From: Azorinus chamasolen
Lineage: Eukaryota > Mollusca > Bivalvia > Cardiida > Solecurtidae
Assembly: GCA_963576725.1 (NCBI GenBank)
Contig: OY755238.1
Span: forward strand, 22,007,845-22,071,844
Reading direction: 5' to 3'
Length of the DNA: 64,000 nt
Each line of letters begins with the position of its first letter. Positions within the stretch are counted from its first letter, which is position 1. A program made the position numbers and the translations under genes. Under the pieces are notes generated by a model. It did no database searches. It saw only the letters and a list, made by a program, of their open reading frames with translations, and was not told where the DNA came from. Shown in pieces: positions 13,786 to 26,475 of the stretch.

Positions 13786-16490
13786 CTAGCCGCTGAAAAA
13801 TAGCCGTACTAGAATAATAGAATCAAGCATGGGTTTTGTTAAAGACGGGGGTTTGGCTTTAAACAAAACCCATGCTTGATTACTTTTCTCGCTGAAATAC
13901 GCCCTAAAACCAAGTAAATTAACGGACTTTGCGAAGTAATACTTTACGTTGCGTAAGACGACTTCCATATCTAATAGCAACAAACTGCATCATAAAAGAG
14001 TGACACCAAATAACGTCATTTGTTATGAAAGCCACAAATGTTACGTTTTGGTGTAAAATATAAATTACTGAGTGACTACAAAACAATGTCTTCGGTTAAT
14101 TAAATAGGCTTTTTAAATGTTTATATGATAAATAGATTTTCATATTCGTGCTAATTACTTGTATTAATTTTAATTCATAAGGCTGTTGGCTATAGAAATG
14201 TTGGTATAATTATGAAAGAGTTCCTTTCCTTGTATTGATCTTACCCAATCGCGCGTATGAATACACCAGACAAGGGGTGTTCCAGATAAGGATTTATAGT
14301 ACAGCGATTTATAGTAAAAGTACAAAAATGAGTCATGCAGAAAACACCACATACAGAACAAACAGTCGCCCGAACAGCAACACAAGGAAACAGCAAATGT
14401 ACTAACTAAAAAAAACAACAAGAGACGCACAAAGACAAAATAACATACAATAGGGAGGGGGGGGGGAGATGGAAGTACCGCCTTGGAACTCAGCTTATCT
14501 AGCACGTCTGAGAAGCGAGAAATCATTTTCTCGTTTCTCAGCCGTGCTAGATAAGTTGAGTTACTAAAAAAGCCGTACTAGAAATCCTCATCTGGAACAC
14601 CCCGTGACTAGTGTATTCATACGCGCGATTGGGTAAAATATATACACGGGAAAGAGTTCTTACAGAGTTATACCAACATTTCTATAGACAACCACCTTAT
14701 GAATTGAAATTAATATACGTAATAAACACGAATATGAAATTCTAATTATCATATAAACACTTTAAAAACCTATTTAATTATCCGAAGACGTTGTTATGTA
14801 GTCACTCTGTAATTTATATTTTACGCCAAAACGTAACGTTTTTGGTTGTCATACCATATGACGTCATTTTGTTACGCCAAAAGTTATGCTGCAGTCTGTT
14901 GCTATTAGATATGGAAGTCGAATTAAGCAATATAAAGTAATACTTCACAAAATTCGTTAATTTACTTGGTTCTAAATCCTGAAGGGAGGTGATCCCCTGA
15001 GAGCAAAAATTGCAATACAAAAAGAGAAAATTGCAGACTCGGTTTTATTGAGTCTGTTCATGAACAGTAATTGAAAGTGCAACACTGCTCACGCCCCTAG
15101 CACGGGCTTAAGCGGTATTCAATTTTCCGAACAAGAAGTACTGAAATTCATGATCTCAAAGGATCAGAAGGTATAACAACACTGAGGATGAAGTACAGGC
15201 GCATTTCAGCGAGAAAAAAAAAATCAAACATGGGTTTTGTTAAAGCTGGGGGGTTGTATACCCTCGGTTGGTCTGTTCCTATCAAATACTTCCTGAAGCT
15301 CGTTTCCGACAGGAACAGAACAACCTCGGGTATAGAAACCCCCGTCTTTAACAAAACCAATGCTTGATTCTATTATTCTCGCTTCTCAGCCGTGCTAGAT
15401 AAGCGGAGTTACTTAAAATAGCCGTACTAGAAATCCTTATCTTGAACACCCCGTGACTAGTGTATTCATACGCGCCATTGGGTAAAATCAATACAATGGA
15501 AGGAATTCTTACAAAATTATACCAACATTTCTATAGGCAACAACCTTATGAATTGAAATTAATAAGTAATAAGCATGAATATGAAATTCTATTCATCATA
15601 TAAACACTTTATAAGCCCATTTAATTAACCGAAGACGTTGTTTTGTAGTCACTCTGTAATTTATATTTTACGCCATAACGTAACGTTTGTGGTTGCCATT
15701 ACAAATGACGTAATTTTGGTGTCACGCCTAAAGTTATGTTGCAGTCTGTTGCTAATAGATATGGAAGTCGTATTACGCAATGTAAAGTAGTACTTAACAA
15801 AATTCGTTGTTTTAACTGGTTTAAAGGCTTATTTCAGCGCGAAAAACAATCAAGCATGGGTTTTGTTAAAGCCGGGGGTTCTATACCCTCGGTTCGTCTG
15901 TTCATATCGGAAACTCGCTAAAGCTCGTTTCCGACTGGAACAGACCAACCTCGGATATAGAAACCCCCGGCTTTAACAAAACCCATGCTTGATTCTATCA
16001 ATCTAGAACACCCCTTGTCTGGTGTATTCATGCGCGCGATTACGTAAAATTAAAATCAACATTTCTATAGGAAGCAACCTTATAAATTAAACTTAATTTA
16101 TGTAATTAGCACGATAATGAAATTCTATTTATCATATACACATTTTAAAAGTCTATTTAATTCACTGAAGGCGTTGTTTTGTAGTCACTCGGCCATTTAT
16201 ATTTTACGCCAAAACTTTACGTTAGTGGTTGTCATAACAAATGAAGTCATATGGTGTCACGCTTTTATGCTGCAGCGTGTTGCTATTAGATACGGAAGTC
16301 GTGATGTAAAGTAGTACTTAACAAAATCCGTTAATTTACTTGGTCTAGGACGTATTTCAGCGAGAAAAAAAAATCAAGCATGGGGTTTGTTAAAGCCAGG
16401 GGTTTCTATACCCTCGGTTGGTCTGTTCTAGTCGGAAACTCGCTAAAGCTCGTTTAACAAAAACCATGCTTGATTCTATTAATCTATGCA
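13786..16490. repeat. Cluster of four foldback modules, first one inverted
   Basis: A roughly 0.5-0.8-kb module (cacccc..gtattcatacgcgcgatt, then ccaacatttctatag, then acgttgttttgtagtcact, then ttgcagtctgttgctatta) is present inverted at 13786-14526 and direct at 14527-15366, 15367-15998 and 15999-16490. Copies are bounded by the palindromic segment aatcaagcatgggttttg ..caaaacccatgcttgatt. Copy 1 carries a foreign piece with a G11 run near 14456. Confidence 0.85.
14981..15199 (-). mobile_element. LTR-like fragment, opposite orientation
   Basis: Reverse complement of the 10.8-11.6-kb LTR-like sequence, from the gatcaccccc end back to the chgtacttcattctcag part. It interrupts a foldback module copy just before its 'catttcagcgagaaa' segment. 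Confidence 0.6.
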
Positions 16491-18300
16491 TCTGCATATA
16501 TATCCTAATTAATTAAAGCGGAAAAGACGCAGTGACTGGTCTAGGTCTATATTGTTTTCATTTCGCGTCGCAAATACACTATAGTTCATTATCATATCAA
16601 ATATAAACACAGTTAAAAGAACTAGATATTGTTGTTATCGAAACCATGAAGTGGTCCGCATGTAACAATTGACCTTATACGTTCAACCCCATGTCGCTTA
16701 GACCTAGAGAACATATCATCTGCCTCAATTTTTAAACAACATTTTGTTTAAAATTACTTTTAAAATACAATGTTAGACATTTAAAATGTTATGCTGATGG
16801 CGCCTGTTCACTGCAGGACATGTGCGTATCCGAAATAGACTAAATCAGGTACGCTCCGTGGATAGGAACTTGTTTTATATATATACAAACATTTGAAATA
16901 AAACGGGCAAACACTCCGTTCTTATACTGTTGTTAAACAATTCGGCTAATTAATATTCATAGTCATTATTTCTTACATGAATATTCATCGAGTAAAGGGT
17001 TAAAGCACACAGTAAATCGTCCCTACAGCGACCACTCAAATGTGTATTCTTAGTCATTTTTCTCGTCTTACCAATATGTGACATACGGACAAATGTGTGA
17101 CATTTTCAAAGACTATAGAACCCGGTGTCCGTCTTACGAAAGATCTCTGTACTAAACTAGTTTTATTTATGACACTCGCCGTGTCACACTGCCGTACAAC
17201 AAGCAAGGCCAACTTCGTTTGATAGAAATTATCATTAGATCACAAACGACTAGTTGCGATCGTTGTATGTTTGAACTAACGATGAGTTCCGTTGTATGAT
17301 CATTCCTAAGACGCACTCTAGAGAACCCGCAAAAGGGTGTTCACTGTTCATTTCTATTATAACATTAATTATTTGCACACTGCGTCGTTTTTCGTCCGTA
17401 GCAAATGTCGTCTGCTTCAATTCTTAAAATAAATTTTCTGAGATATTTTGGCAAACATTTGGTCAAAATGTCAAACAATTTGGATCCTGCAGAAACGCCG
17501 CATCATGTTGCGTCTCATCAGGATCCAAACCGTTTGCACAGGTAATCAGGGTTTCGCCATTAGGTTGCAGTGAGTTTAGTATCGCTGAATAGAAACCAAG
17601 GTTTATCTTTGCCAACAGTCCATTAACTGATCAGAAGTCGCGTTTCCTGGGCTATTTTTAGACCTTTTTGTATTAATCTTCCGGAAAGGAGTATTAACTA
17701 GAGAAAAGGAAAACTTTAGATTTTTTTAGTTTGAAACCATTGTGGTAAATAGAGCATTTGCTGTAATTATCACAATGGTTTCACAATGCGAATTTTATAG
17801 AATTTTATAGAAGCGCAAAAATGCGTCACTAAGGGATAATGTGTTAAAGCGTAGCGGTGGATAAAAGTCTACACTACTTGTAAAAAAAAATCAGAAAAAA
17901 ACAACATTTGCAATAAAGGGTAAAAAACAATCCAGACGCTGATCAGGCGCTACTTTTAAACGCAACGACCTGGTTCTGCACTGTTTGCAAAGCTCTAGTG
18001 TTGAGTTCTGTATAGCGGTACCATTTCCATTGCTAACCATTAGCAAGCTAGACAAAAGTTCGCCGACAAAATATACCATATCCACTAATTCTCGAAGTAT
18101 AGTTGTCCTTCCATTTTTGTGGAAAAAAAAACTATCAGAATGTCAGTCGTTTGGGTGTTAGCTGAGTCAATCTGCGTTCAGCGGGACGTGAAAAGTTGTA
18201 AAAATTATTGCAAATGTTCTGCAATTATTGGAATGAAATATTTCATATTATTTAGGCTGAGAAACTGTTATAACCAGCCTTACTCGATATAGACTTTATT
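16490..18300. other. No gene or clear element apart from a D core
   Basis: AT-rich unique-looking sequence. It holds a D-type hairpin core at 17474-17545 and a B-type fragment at 17740-17800 (accattgtggtaaatagagc). Confidence 0.6.
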
Positions 18301-18874
18301 TCATTTCTTTTACTCCTTTACCCTACAAATACGCATTTGCAAACAAAGTAGATCGGGATCAAACCGCTCTTGTAGGAGCCGTCCGATTAAGGGTTGCTCT
18401 GCTTGCTTATGGGATAAAATATTTCATATTCTGTCCTGCTTACTATATGCCTGATTGGACGTGTTGGAGGAAGACGACGAATTCCGATTGCTTCTAGACC
18501 AACACGGAAAAAGACGAGTAGTTACGATTACAGGACAACATTAAATAGCGAGACTTATACACATATACATGTATTTCATTTTTATTGAGTAACACCAACA
18601 AAATCGGTTTTATAATTCATTTTGCCATAACATTAACAATATATACTTAGAAACATTACGAAGCACGTGACCTTCGTCACAGGGAAAAGGCATTTGGAAA
18701 ATTGACTGTAGACTCAGATCAGCTGTTGTCTGGAAATGCGCCGTCTGATCAGGGTCTTATTTGCACGCAAATTCGAGCAATGAACAGGCGCGGATTTAGA
18801 GGGGCGGAGCCGGCGTACGCCCCACCCCTAAAATTGCCAAAACATTTTTTTTAGTAATATTTTAGATCTATATA

Positions 18875-19020
18875 CAGTAAAACTTCTCTACAACGACCAC
18901 TAAATTGTGTTAATTAGTTGGTATTTAGAGCAGGTGGCTGCTTGAAGCAAGGTGAAAGTAAAACAGAGCGTTCTGTTTTATTCCACCTTGCTTTAAGCAG
19001 CCACCTGCCTTTAACACAGC
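18875..19020. mobile_element. TA-type MITE (E), right end missing
   Basis: TA then CAGTAAAACTTCTCTACAAC; inner arm gcaggtggctgcttgaagc and its mate. It sits between two arms of another foldback (gcgcggatttag / tgaaatcctggatccgc). Confidence 0.6.
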
Positions 19021-19436
19021 TCTTTTTCAACATGTATTACAAATACACTATTTATTTATGTCATCAAACATAAAGATCTACGCCCCCCCCCCACCTCCAA
19101 AAAAGTTCTGCGCCCCACCCCTAATCTGAAATCCTGGATCCGCACCTGATGAAAGAAGTATACTTCTATTGTAAATAGGGTAGACCCTGATCAGGCCCAA
19201 CGTTTGGATGCAGTGGTAAAACAATGTGTCCCTTTTGCACTCTGCAGGTACTAAAAAGATGCATTTACTAAAACAATGCAAACCGTTTGGGTCTAGATGC
19301 GACGCAGCGCAACTCAGTGTCTCATCAGAATCCATTATGCTTGGCGTTCTGGTTGTAATTATAACTCAGAGAGAAAAATCAAAGTACTGATAGTACTGAA
19401 GGGATCTGTGTTTTTGGAAAGAAAACGTGTGTTATT

Positions 19437-19628
19437 CAGTAGAACCTCTCTAAACCGGACGAATATAAACATTATGACTGGGCATTAAAGACTGCTGTAT
19501 GCTGACCAACTATACAAAAAGCTCCGGCAGAAGTTTCCGTATCGCTGTCAGCCTGCATCAAGCAGCCACCTGTTTTGAATCCTCGAAAATAATGTTTATT
19601 TTCTGTTCGGTCTAGAGAGATTCTACTG
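19437..19628. mobile_element. TA-type MITE (E, CCGGAC type)
   Basis: CAGTAGAACCTCTCTAAACC ... AGAGATTCTACTG then TA. Inner hairpin with apex aagctccggcagaag, weaker pairing than other copies. Confidence 0.7.
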
Positions 19629-20099
19629 TATTTGGGTGTTTGTTTGCGAGTTATTTTTTATGTTCCCAGATGCTGAAATCTTATCTGGTGGTAGCTGGCA
19701 TTTTGCATGTTTTATGTAAATATTTCAAACCCAATTTCCAAATTTGAAGTATAATTTAGTAAAGGTACAAGTTGAACAGTGTCAAGAAATCTTGATCTTC
19801 TGAAAACATTATATATAAATATATTTATATAAATGTATACAAAAATAAGTTTAAAATTAATTAAATATTGGAACCTCGCAAACAATTCATGTAGATAATC
19901 AAGAATGGTTGTATAGTTTTACAATCTATAATGGCAATCACCTGAAATTGTTAACAGATTTTGAAATGGGAGAAAAAAAGAGTAAATGTATTTATGATGA
20001 AAATTTTATTGTAGACAATGTCAAGAAAAAGTATAAAACAGCAAATAAACATATGTTGCAAGTAAAGCATCTGTTTGAAAGTAATTAAACCAGAGCACA

Positions 20100-21745
20100 A
20101 GCGGGTGCCAACGCTTATCTGTTCCATAACCCTGTAAAGACAAACTGAATGAACTTCAAAATAAACTCAGCTTCAAATTTTGTTGCTTAAAACATTTGTA
20201 TTAAGTTTCATTTATATCATTTTAATATTTTTCCCAGAAAACCACAGACAAACTAAAAGTTGACCGACTAACAAAGCAATGAACACACGAAGTTCAAGGA
20301 CCATAACTTTTGAATAAAATGACATATCAAAATCCCCGTAATATATGTGAAAATTCATATTAAGGTTTAACCATGTAAAAAAATTGAAGTAAATATCATT
20401 TCAAATGAAAAAGTTATGGCCATCCTCATATTTGCATAGATTTGCATTATTTGTTTTAAGTGCAAGGGCCATAACTCCGAAACATCAAATCAAATGATCT
20501 TCAGAATCAACTTAGCTTCAGGTCTTGATGCATTAAACATGTTTATGAAGTTTCATTAATATCTGTCAAACAGTTTTGCCAGAAAACAGTGGACAAATTA
20601 TTTGCATATATTTGCATTTTTTTTAAGTAAAAGGGCAATAACTCCGAAACAACATATCAAATAAACCTCAAAATCGACTCAGCATCAGATCATGATATAT
20701 TAAACATTTTTGTGAAGTTTCATCAATATCTCTCAAACAGTTTCCCAGAAAACAGCCGACAAACTATTTGCATTATCTTTTAAGGACAAGGGCCATAACT
20801 CTGAAACGAAAATTCAAATGATCCTCAGAATCAATTCAGTTTCAGATCCTGAAGCATTAAATATTTGTGTGAAGTTTCATTAATATCTCTCAAATAGTTT
20901 TCCCAGAAAACGGCGGACAAACTATTTGCATATTTTTTAAGGACAAGGGCCATCACTCCGAAACGACAAATAAAATGAACCTCAGAATCAACTCAGCTTC
21001 AGATCTTGATGCATTTAACATTTGTGTGAAGTTTCATTAATATATGTCAAATAGTTTTCCCAGAAAACAGCGGACAAACTATTTGCATTATTTTTTAAGT
21101 AAAAGGGCCATAACTCCGAAACAACAAATCAAATGAACCTCAGAATCAACTCAGCTTCAGATCTTGATGCATTAAACATTTGTGTGAAGTTTCATTAATA
21201 TCTCTCAAATAGTTTTCCCAGAAAACAACGGACAAACTATTTGCATATTTTTTTAAGGACAAGGGCCATAACTCTGAAATGAAAAATCAAATGAACCTCA
21301 GAATCAACTCAGCTTCAGATCTTGATGCATTAAACATTTGTGTGAAGTTTCATTAATATCTGTCAAATAGTTTTCCCAGAACACAGCAGACAAACTATTT
21401 TTTAATGTATTTGCATTATTTTTTAAGTAAAAGGGCCATAACTCCAAAACGACAAATCAAATGAACCTAAGAATCTACTCAGCTTCAGATCCTTGATGCA
21501 TTAAATATTTGTGTGAAGTTTCATTAATATCTCTCAAATAGTTTTCCCAGAAAACAGCGGACAAACTATTTGCATATTTTTTAAAGACAGGGGCCATAAC
21601 TCTAGAATGAAAAATAAAATGAACCTCAGAATCAACTCAGCTACAGATCTTGATGCATTTAACATTTGTGTGAAGTTTCATTAATATCTGTCAAATAGTT
21701 TTCCCAGAAAACAGCGGACAAACAAAATGTTGACGGACGAACGAA
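20100..21745. repeat. Array of about 157-170-bp diverged repeats
   Basis: Units share aagggccataactccgaaa, tcaactcagcttcagatc, gtgaagtttcattaatat and ccagaaaacagcggacaaac. The gtgaagtttcattaat segment recurs near 20710, 20870, 21025, 21185, 21340, 21510 and 21670. Divergence is highest at the left. It ends in a run of ggac/gaac tetranucleotides (21733-21762). Confidence 0.9.
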
Positions 21746-21834
21746 CGAACGGACGGACGGACAGGGCCACGACAATATACGACCACCTTTATTAGGTGGG
21801 CGTATAAAAAAGCTTTGTTTATTAAAACAAGCCA

Positions 21835-22560
21835 ATTTTTGACAAAAATAACAAAAGGCAATAACTCCAAAGACACTGAAGACAGAGTTATGGACATTGT
21901 GCACTGCACTTGTGGTCAATGTGTGGTCTATCTGTATGTGAAGTTTGAAGTCAATAGCTTTTATACTTTGAAAGTTATGATCCGGACAAGCCAGATTTAA
22001 AAAAAAAAAATAACAAAGGGCAATAACTCCAAAAATACTGAAGACAGAGCTACTAACCGTGTGCACTGTACTTTTGGTGAATGTGATCTATCTCAATATG
22101 AAGTTTGAAGTCAATAGCTTTTATATGTTTGAAGCTATGAGTCGGACAAACCAGATTTTCACTAGAATAACAAAGGGCAATAACTCCTGAAATAATGAAG
22201 ACAGAGTTATGGACCTTGTGCAAAGCATTTGTGGTCAATGTGTTCTATCTGTACATGACGTTTGAAGTCAATAGCTTTTACACTTTGAAAGTTATGATCC
22301 GGACAAGCTAAATTTTGAGAAAAATAAACAAGGGCAATAACTCCAGAAGTACTGAAGACAGAGTTACGAACATTGTGCAATGCATTTGCAGTCCATGTGA
22401 TCTATCTGTATATGAAGTTTGAAGTCAATAGCTTTTATACTTTGGAAGTTATGATCTGGACGAATGGACGGACTGACAGACGGGCGGATAGATGAACAGA
22501 CGGATGGACATGGTTACTCCAGTAAACCCCCCCAAAACTTTGTTTGTGGGGATATAAAAT
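21835..22560. repeat. Second array, about 150-165-bp repeats, four units
   Basis: Units share aaagggcaataactcc, ctgaagacagagttatgga, tatgaagtttgaagtcaata and gcttttatactttgaaag. It also ends in ggacggactgacagacgg-type sequence. Frames read through it on the minus strand (SVFSIFGVIALCYF) are repeat artefacts. Confidence 0.9.
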
Positions 22561-22740
22561 ACAATGTTCATTATTTTGTAGATTTTAAACCATTAAGATA
22601 AATAGAGCATTTGCTCCTTTGGAGCAAATGCTCTATTTATCACAATGGTTTAAAAAAGTGACTTTAACATACTTGTATGCGATGGCAATCTGTCCTAGGA
22701 GAATCGGCAATTGTCCTGAATCGCAATTAAATATATTATT

Positions 22741-23065
22741 TCATGAGCGAACAGAGTAGATCCTGATCTGGACCTACTCTGTTAACAGTTTGCAAAGCCT
22801 TAGCCTTATGGAGGAAAGGGTTTACCAAATGCCTTTTCACTTTTGCGAACAGAGTAGATCCTGATCAGACGGCTCCTATAGTTGTTGTCTGATCAGGGTC
22901 TGCTCTTCTTTACTTGACCTGACTGTCAGACATGATATAGATATGATTCTATAGTTCTTTTCAGAGTAAAAAATTCCTTAGAAGGTTTATATTAACATTC
23001 AGCTTATATAAATATTCATGATACATCAATATTTCTTAAATGAATAATGAACAGGGAAAGGGTTC
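22741..23065. mobile_element. Two overlapping family A remnants
   Basis: A deleted copy (22745-22823, ends gaggaaagggttta) abuts a second with acggctcctatag, then the long right arm ending aacagggaaagggtt at 23051-23063. Confidence 0.55.
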
Positions 23066-23481
23066 AGATATAATATACATGTAGATCTATACGGTTATAG
23101 TTTCTGCCATGGCAAAATATTCCAGTGTCCATGTGCTTTTACAAAAATTAACCTAATTAATATTCATAATCATGATGATGTCATACTTTCTTACATATAA
23201 ATTAATATTAATATTCATGGAATAAAGTCTTTATTGACATAAAGTATTGAACATTGTCAGATAAATTATGTCTCTAAACCCATTGCTACATGAAATAATG
23301 ACAATATGAACATTGATTGTAATATTATTCTTGATATAACGTTTAACAGGAATTTTGGTAATGGCAGAAACTTTAATCTATACATTATTCTATTAGCAAA
23401 AAGAGCAGACCCAATCAAACGGCTCCTAGTCTCCCACATCTGTCTGCTATGGGTATACTCTTTTTGCAAAGATATTCAGCT

Positions 23482-23487
<6 letters not shown>

Positions 23488-23512
<25 letters not shown>
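23488..23512. repeat. (AT)n microsatellite
   Basis: About twelve uninterrupted ta dinucleotides. Confidence 0.95.
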
Positions 23513-23517
<5 letters not shown>

Positions 23518-23564
23518 CATCTGGGTGTTGTCAGTCTAGTTCCTTATATACCACTCATACTGTG

Positions 23565-24023
23565 TTAACCCCTTACTCCATAAATGCGCCTTTCTACACC
23601 TTTGCAAATAGGGTAGACCCACATCAGACAGTTCTTATACAGAGCTCCAAATAAGATGCCTTTACATTTTCAAGAATAGCTCCTTTATTTATCCACCAAT
23701 TAAACCTTATATACTGTGACCACTCTTCAGTAATTTTCTAGACGAGACGATTGTAAAGAGTGGTCACAGTGTAGGGTTTGGTGGTGAAATGACGATTTTA
23801 GTATTTGGGAACACACCCTTATCTGTACCTCTGCCTATATGAGTCATCTGATCAGGGCATGTTCTATTTGCTTCTGACATAACATACATTTAGCTCTACA
23901 GTTTCTGCTGTGGCCAAAAACCCCTGTTTTAAAAATGCTGTTGCAAAATTTTAAAACTCAACCCATTTATATTCATGTCATATGATAATTTCTTACCATG
24001 AATATTCATGGAGTAAAGGCTAA
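23565..24023. mobile_element. TTAA-type MITE, variant A', with an inserted hairpin
   Basis: Left TTAACCCCTTACTCCATAAA, right end GAATATTCATGGAGTAAAGGCTAA. Between the two arms sits a different element with hairpin gaccactctt .. aagagtggtcac (23717-23773) and gggtttggtgg. Confidence 0.65.
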
Positions 24024-24379
24024 ACTGCTATGATCAAGTTTTGATCACTGTGACCATGGCATGACAACTCTGCATGGTTTTACAAACTGAGCATCATCTA
24101 CAGGGTCGACAAACAAATACTGATTGCTTGTATCCCAAGTAGTTCATTAGGTTCATTCTGAGACATGTTGGTTGCTCATTTTACAAAACGTTGGGATAGC
24201 TTCTGATAGTCCTTTCTGCTTTTTAATATGTCCAAGTTGTTGACAAACATCATGCTTCAGAGTCCTGCCCATCTCTCTCAGCATGCCAACATATTCTATT
24301 TAATTATCCGTTTAGAATTACCATCATACTGTCTTTGACTAAATTGTTTTGCAATAAACTGGTACATGTGAAAAAGTTG

Positions 24380-24452
24380 TGACTCGACTGGGACTTGAAT
24401 CCAGGGCCTGTGGCTTACCATGCTAACACTCTACTGACTGCGCTATCAAGTC
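24380..24452 (-). tRNA. tRNA-Thr(GGT)-like sequence, probably a SINE head or pseudogene
   Basis: The minus strand folds into a cloverleaf of exactly 73 nt: acceptor GACTTGA/TCGAGTC (7 pairs, one wobble), A box TAGCGCAGTCAGTAGAG, anticodon loop ATGGTAA (U33 kept, anticodon GGT, Thr), T arm CTGGA-TTCAAGT-CCCAG. Mismatches in the D stem (one), anticodon stem (two) and T stem (one) argue against a working tRNA. A partial copy lies at about 25186-25206 and a B-box-like copy at about 30130. Confidence 0.45.
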
Positions 24453-24610
24453 ACACAGTCTAAAGCTTTTCAATGTTCCGACAATCTTTAACCAACTACT
24501 GTTCCATATGGAGATCAGCAAACACTGGCTGCTAGTATCTAAAGTAGTTCAGTAGATTTTAACAATTCGTATATCACAAAGTCAGCACCAGCTGAACAAG
24601 CTTTTCATAC

Positions 24611-24832
24611 TTAGATCAGTATTGGGAAATCTTGTTTGGATGTTGATAAAAATGTTTCATTGATTTGGTCTTGCTTTGTGGCGACAATTACTGTGTTTCG
24701 ACATTGAAAGCTCTTTGTCAATAAAGCAATATTATTCTCCATTTCTGTGGCATTTAAAGCATAGTGGGCTTTGTTAGAAAACTGGCGTGTCAGGTCCCTT
24801 GTTGTTTGGAATCTTGTCGAAATTACTGTCCC
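24611..24832 (-). other. Possible terminal exon, unknown product
   Basis: A 73-residue frame opens directly after a plausible acceptor (ttttatttgcag) and ends in TAA. The composition is protein-like (ISTRFQTTRDLTRQF, EMENNIALLTKSF), with no tandem repeats or transposon hairpin inside. I do not recognise a family. No start codon or partner exon in matching phase was found, so it may be a relic or chance frame. Confidence 0.22.
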
Positions 24833-24917
24833 CTGCAAATAAAATTAATGTTTATGATTAAAATGTATTTCTGGAAATATTTCTTAATCCCCTACACCAT
24901 AAATATTCATATAACAA

Positions 24918-25119
24918 ATAAATAGGGGTTATTACGCAGGTGACTAGGGCCGCAACAAACAAATAGCGGTTATTACGCAGGTGACTAAAGCTGCAGCGTG
25001 ATATATTGGCCCGCCACCTTGCAATTGGCCCGAGGGCTTAGCCCGAGTTACTATATCAAGGTAAGGGACTATATCACTCTGCGGCCCTATAGTCACCTGT
25101 GTAATAACCTGTTTATTAC
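24918..25119. repeat. Foldback repeat with ggttattacgcaggtgact ends
   Basis: ggttattacgcaggtgacta is present twice on the left (24925, 24967) and inverted on the right (atagtcacctgtgtaataac, 25089). The centre has gcccgagggcttagcccgag. Confidence 0.7.
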
Positions 25120-25813
25120 ATTTATGGGTCAAATTGGATCTCCATGTACTAGGTGCAATAGATTCTCAAAGGATTGAAAGAATCAGCACTATCAAGTCAC
25201 ACAGTCATTAGATGACGTCATTATGACGGGTTCATATTATTCAAAACTTGGCGTTGGAAAGAGCGGACAGAGTGCTCTTTTTATTCACCGGTACGTGCAC
25301 ATGTATTGGGCATGTAAATTTGAATCGAATCGGGTGAGGATTGTCTTTGTAAAAGCCATGGTTTGGGGACTATTCGGTATACTGTGTACGAGAACTTTGA
25401 TAACATTTGCATCATCGGAGCAAAATTAGACCTTCATCGCATATCAGGGTTCTGTTGATATAGATTTAGAATGATTACCTTGGCAGCGGGCACAATATCT
25501 GTTATTGGTCCGTTGCTAGGTCTGTATTGGTCTGCTCAGACCACACAACTCTATTTTTTTAAATGATATTGGATCATTTATAACGTAAAAATGTTACTAT
25601 TTATAATAACAAATGTAATAATTACATTTATAGTTGATATTAACTGAATATTTATAATGTCACTACAGACAATTCTGTTTTAAACATGCTAGAAACTGTA
25701 TTATCATCTTAATTATTTCATAACTTAAGCAAACATAGCAGACCCTGATCTGAGAGCTCTTATATTGATATAGATACTATCTGATATGGATATATATGCT
25801 CTTTGCAAAGGCA

Positions 25814-26063
25814 TTAACCCGTTTCCTTATATAATGTGTCTTCACGCATATGCAAACAGAGTAGACCCAGATCAGATGGCTCCTATAGGAGCCGTCTGAT
25901 CAGGGTCTGCTGTGTTTGCTAATGGAATTTTGTAGACCTTTTCCTTTACTTTCCAAAATGGCTACAATGTTCAACCTTCCATATTTCATATAACTATTTT
26001 GTTCATGAATATTCAGTATAGGTATTTAAATTTGAAATAAACATAGAACAGGGAAAGGGTTAA
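25814..26063. mobile_element. TTAA-bounded MITE, family A, complete
   Basis: TTAA at both ends (25814, 26060). Termini CCCGTTTCCTTATATAA and AACAGGGAAAGGG. Core hairpin gctcctataggagc at 25879-25892. 250 bp. No coding capacity. A piggyBac-like origin is inferred from TTAA plus CCC termini. Confidence 0.85.
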
Positions 26064-26279
26064 GAGGCCTGTTGATAGAGTAAATGACTATAAAACATTT
26101 TATATTTAAAATTGTACACATCATTCACCTTTTTTTTCACAAGCCTAAACGCATATAAATGATACTAAAGCACCTTGCTGGTCAGAATGTCTAACTTTCT
26201 CAGTGTGTATTACCAGGATAACAACAATATAGGAAGGCCTTGTACAGATTTTCTTCAGATTTCACTATATGTCCATAAA

Positions 26280-26475
26280 TTAACCCTTTCTCTGTTTAAA
26301 TATTCATTTAAGGGTTAATGACATCATTGGTATCATATTATTGGATAATTTTTTTAAATTGCATATTATTAACAAAGGATATTTTGGTACAGACAGAACC
26401 ATAGAATTTGATCTATATAACACAATATTATTATAAGCAAACTGAGCAGACCCTGATCAGACAACTACCATGAGA
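26280..26475. mobile_element. TTAA-type MITE, family A, truncated
   Basis: TTAACCCTTTCTCTGTTT at 26280, then the usual left segment to agcagaccctgatcag. The second arm is missing. Confidence 0.6.

Noticed and set aside
21659..22066. 135-residue minus-strand frame with hydrophobic stretches
   Set aside because: It spans the end of one tandem array, the ggac tail and the start of another; the peptide repeats with the array.
25223..25429. Frame with LGVGKSGQSAL that recalls a Ras-like P-loop
   Set aside because: The spacing GxxxxGKS is not met, and no downstream GTPase motifs (DxxG, NKxD) or splice partners were seen.
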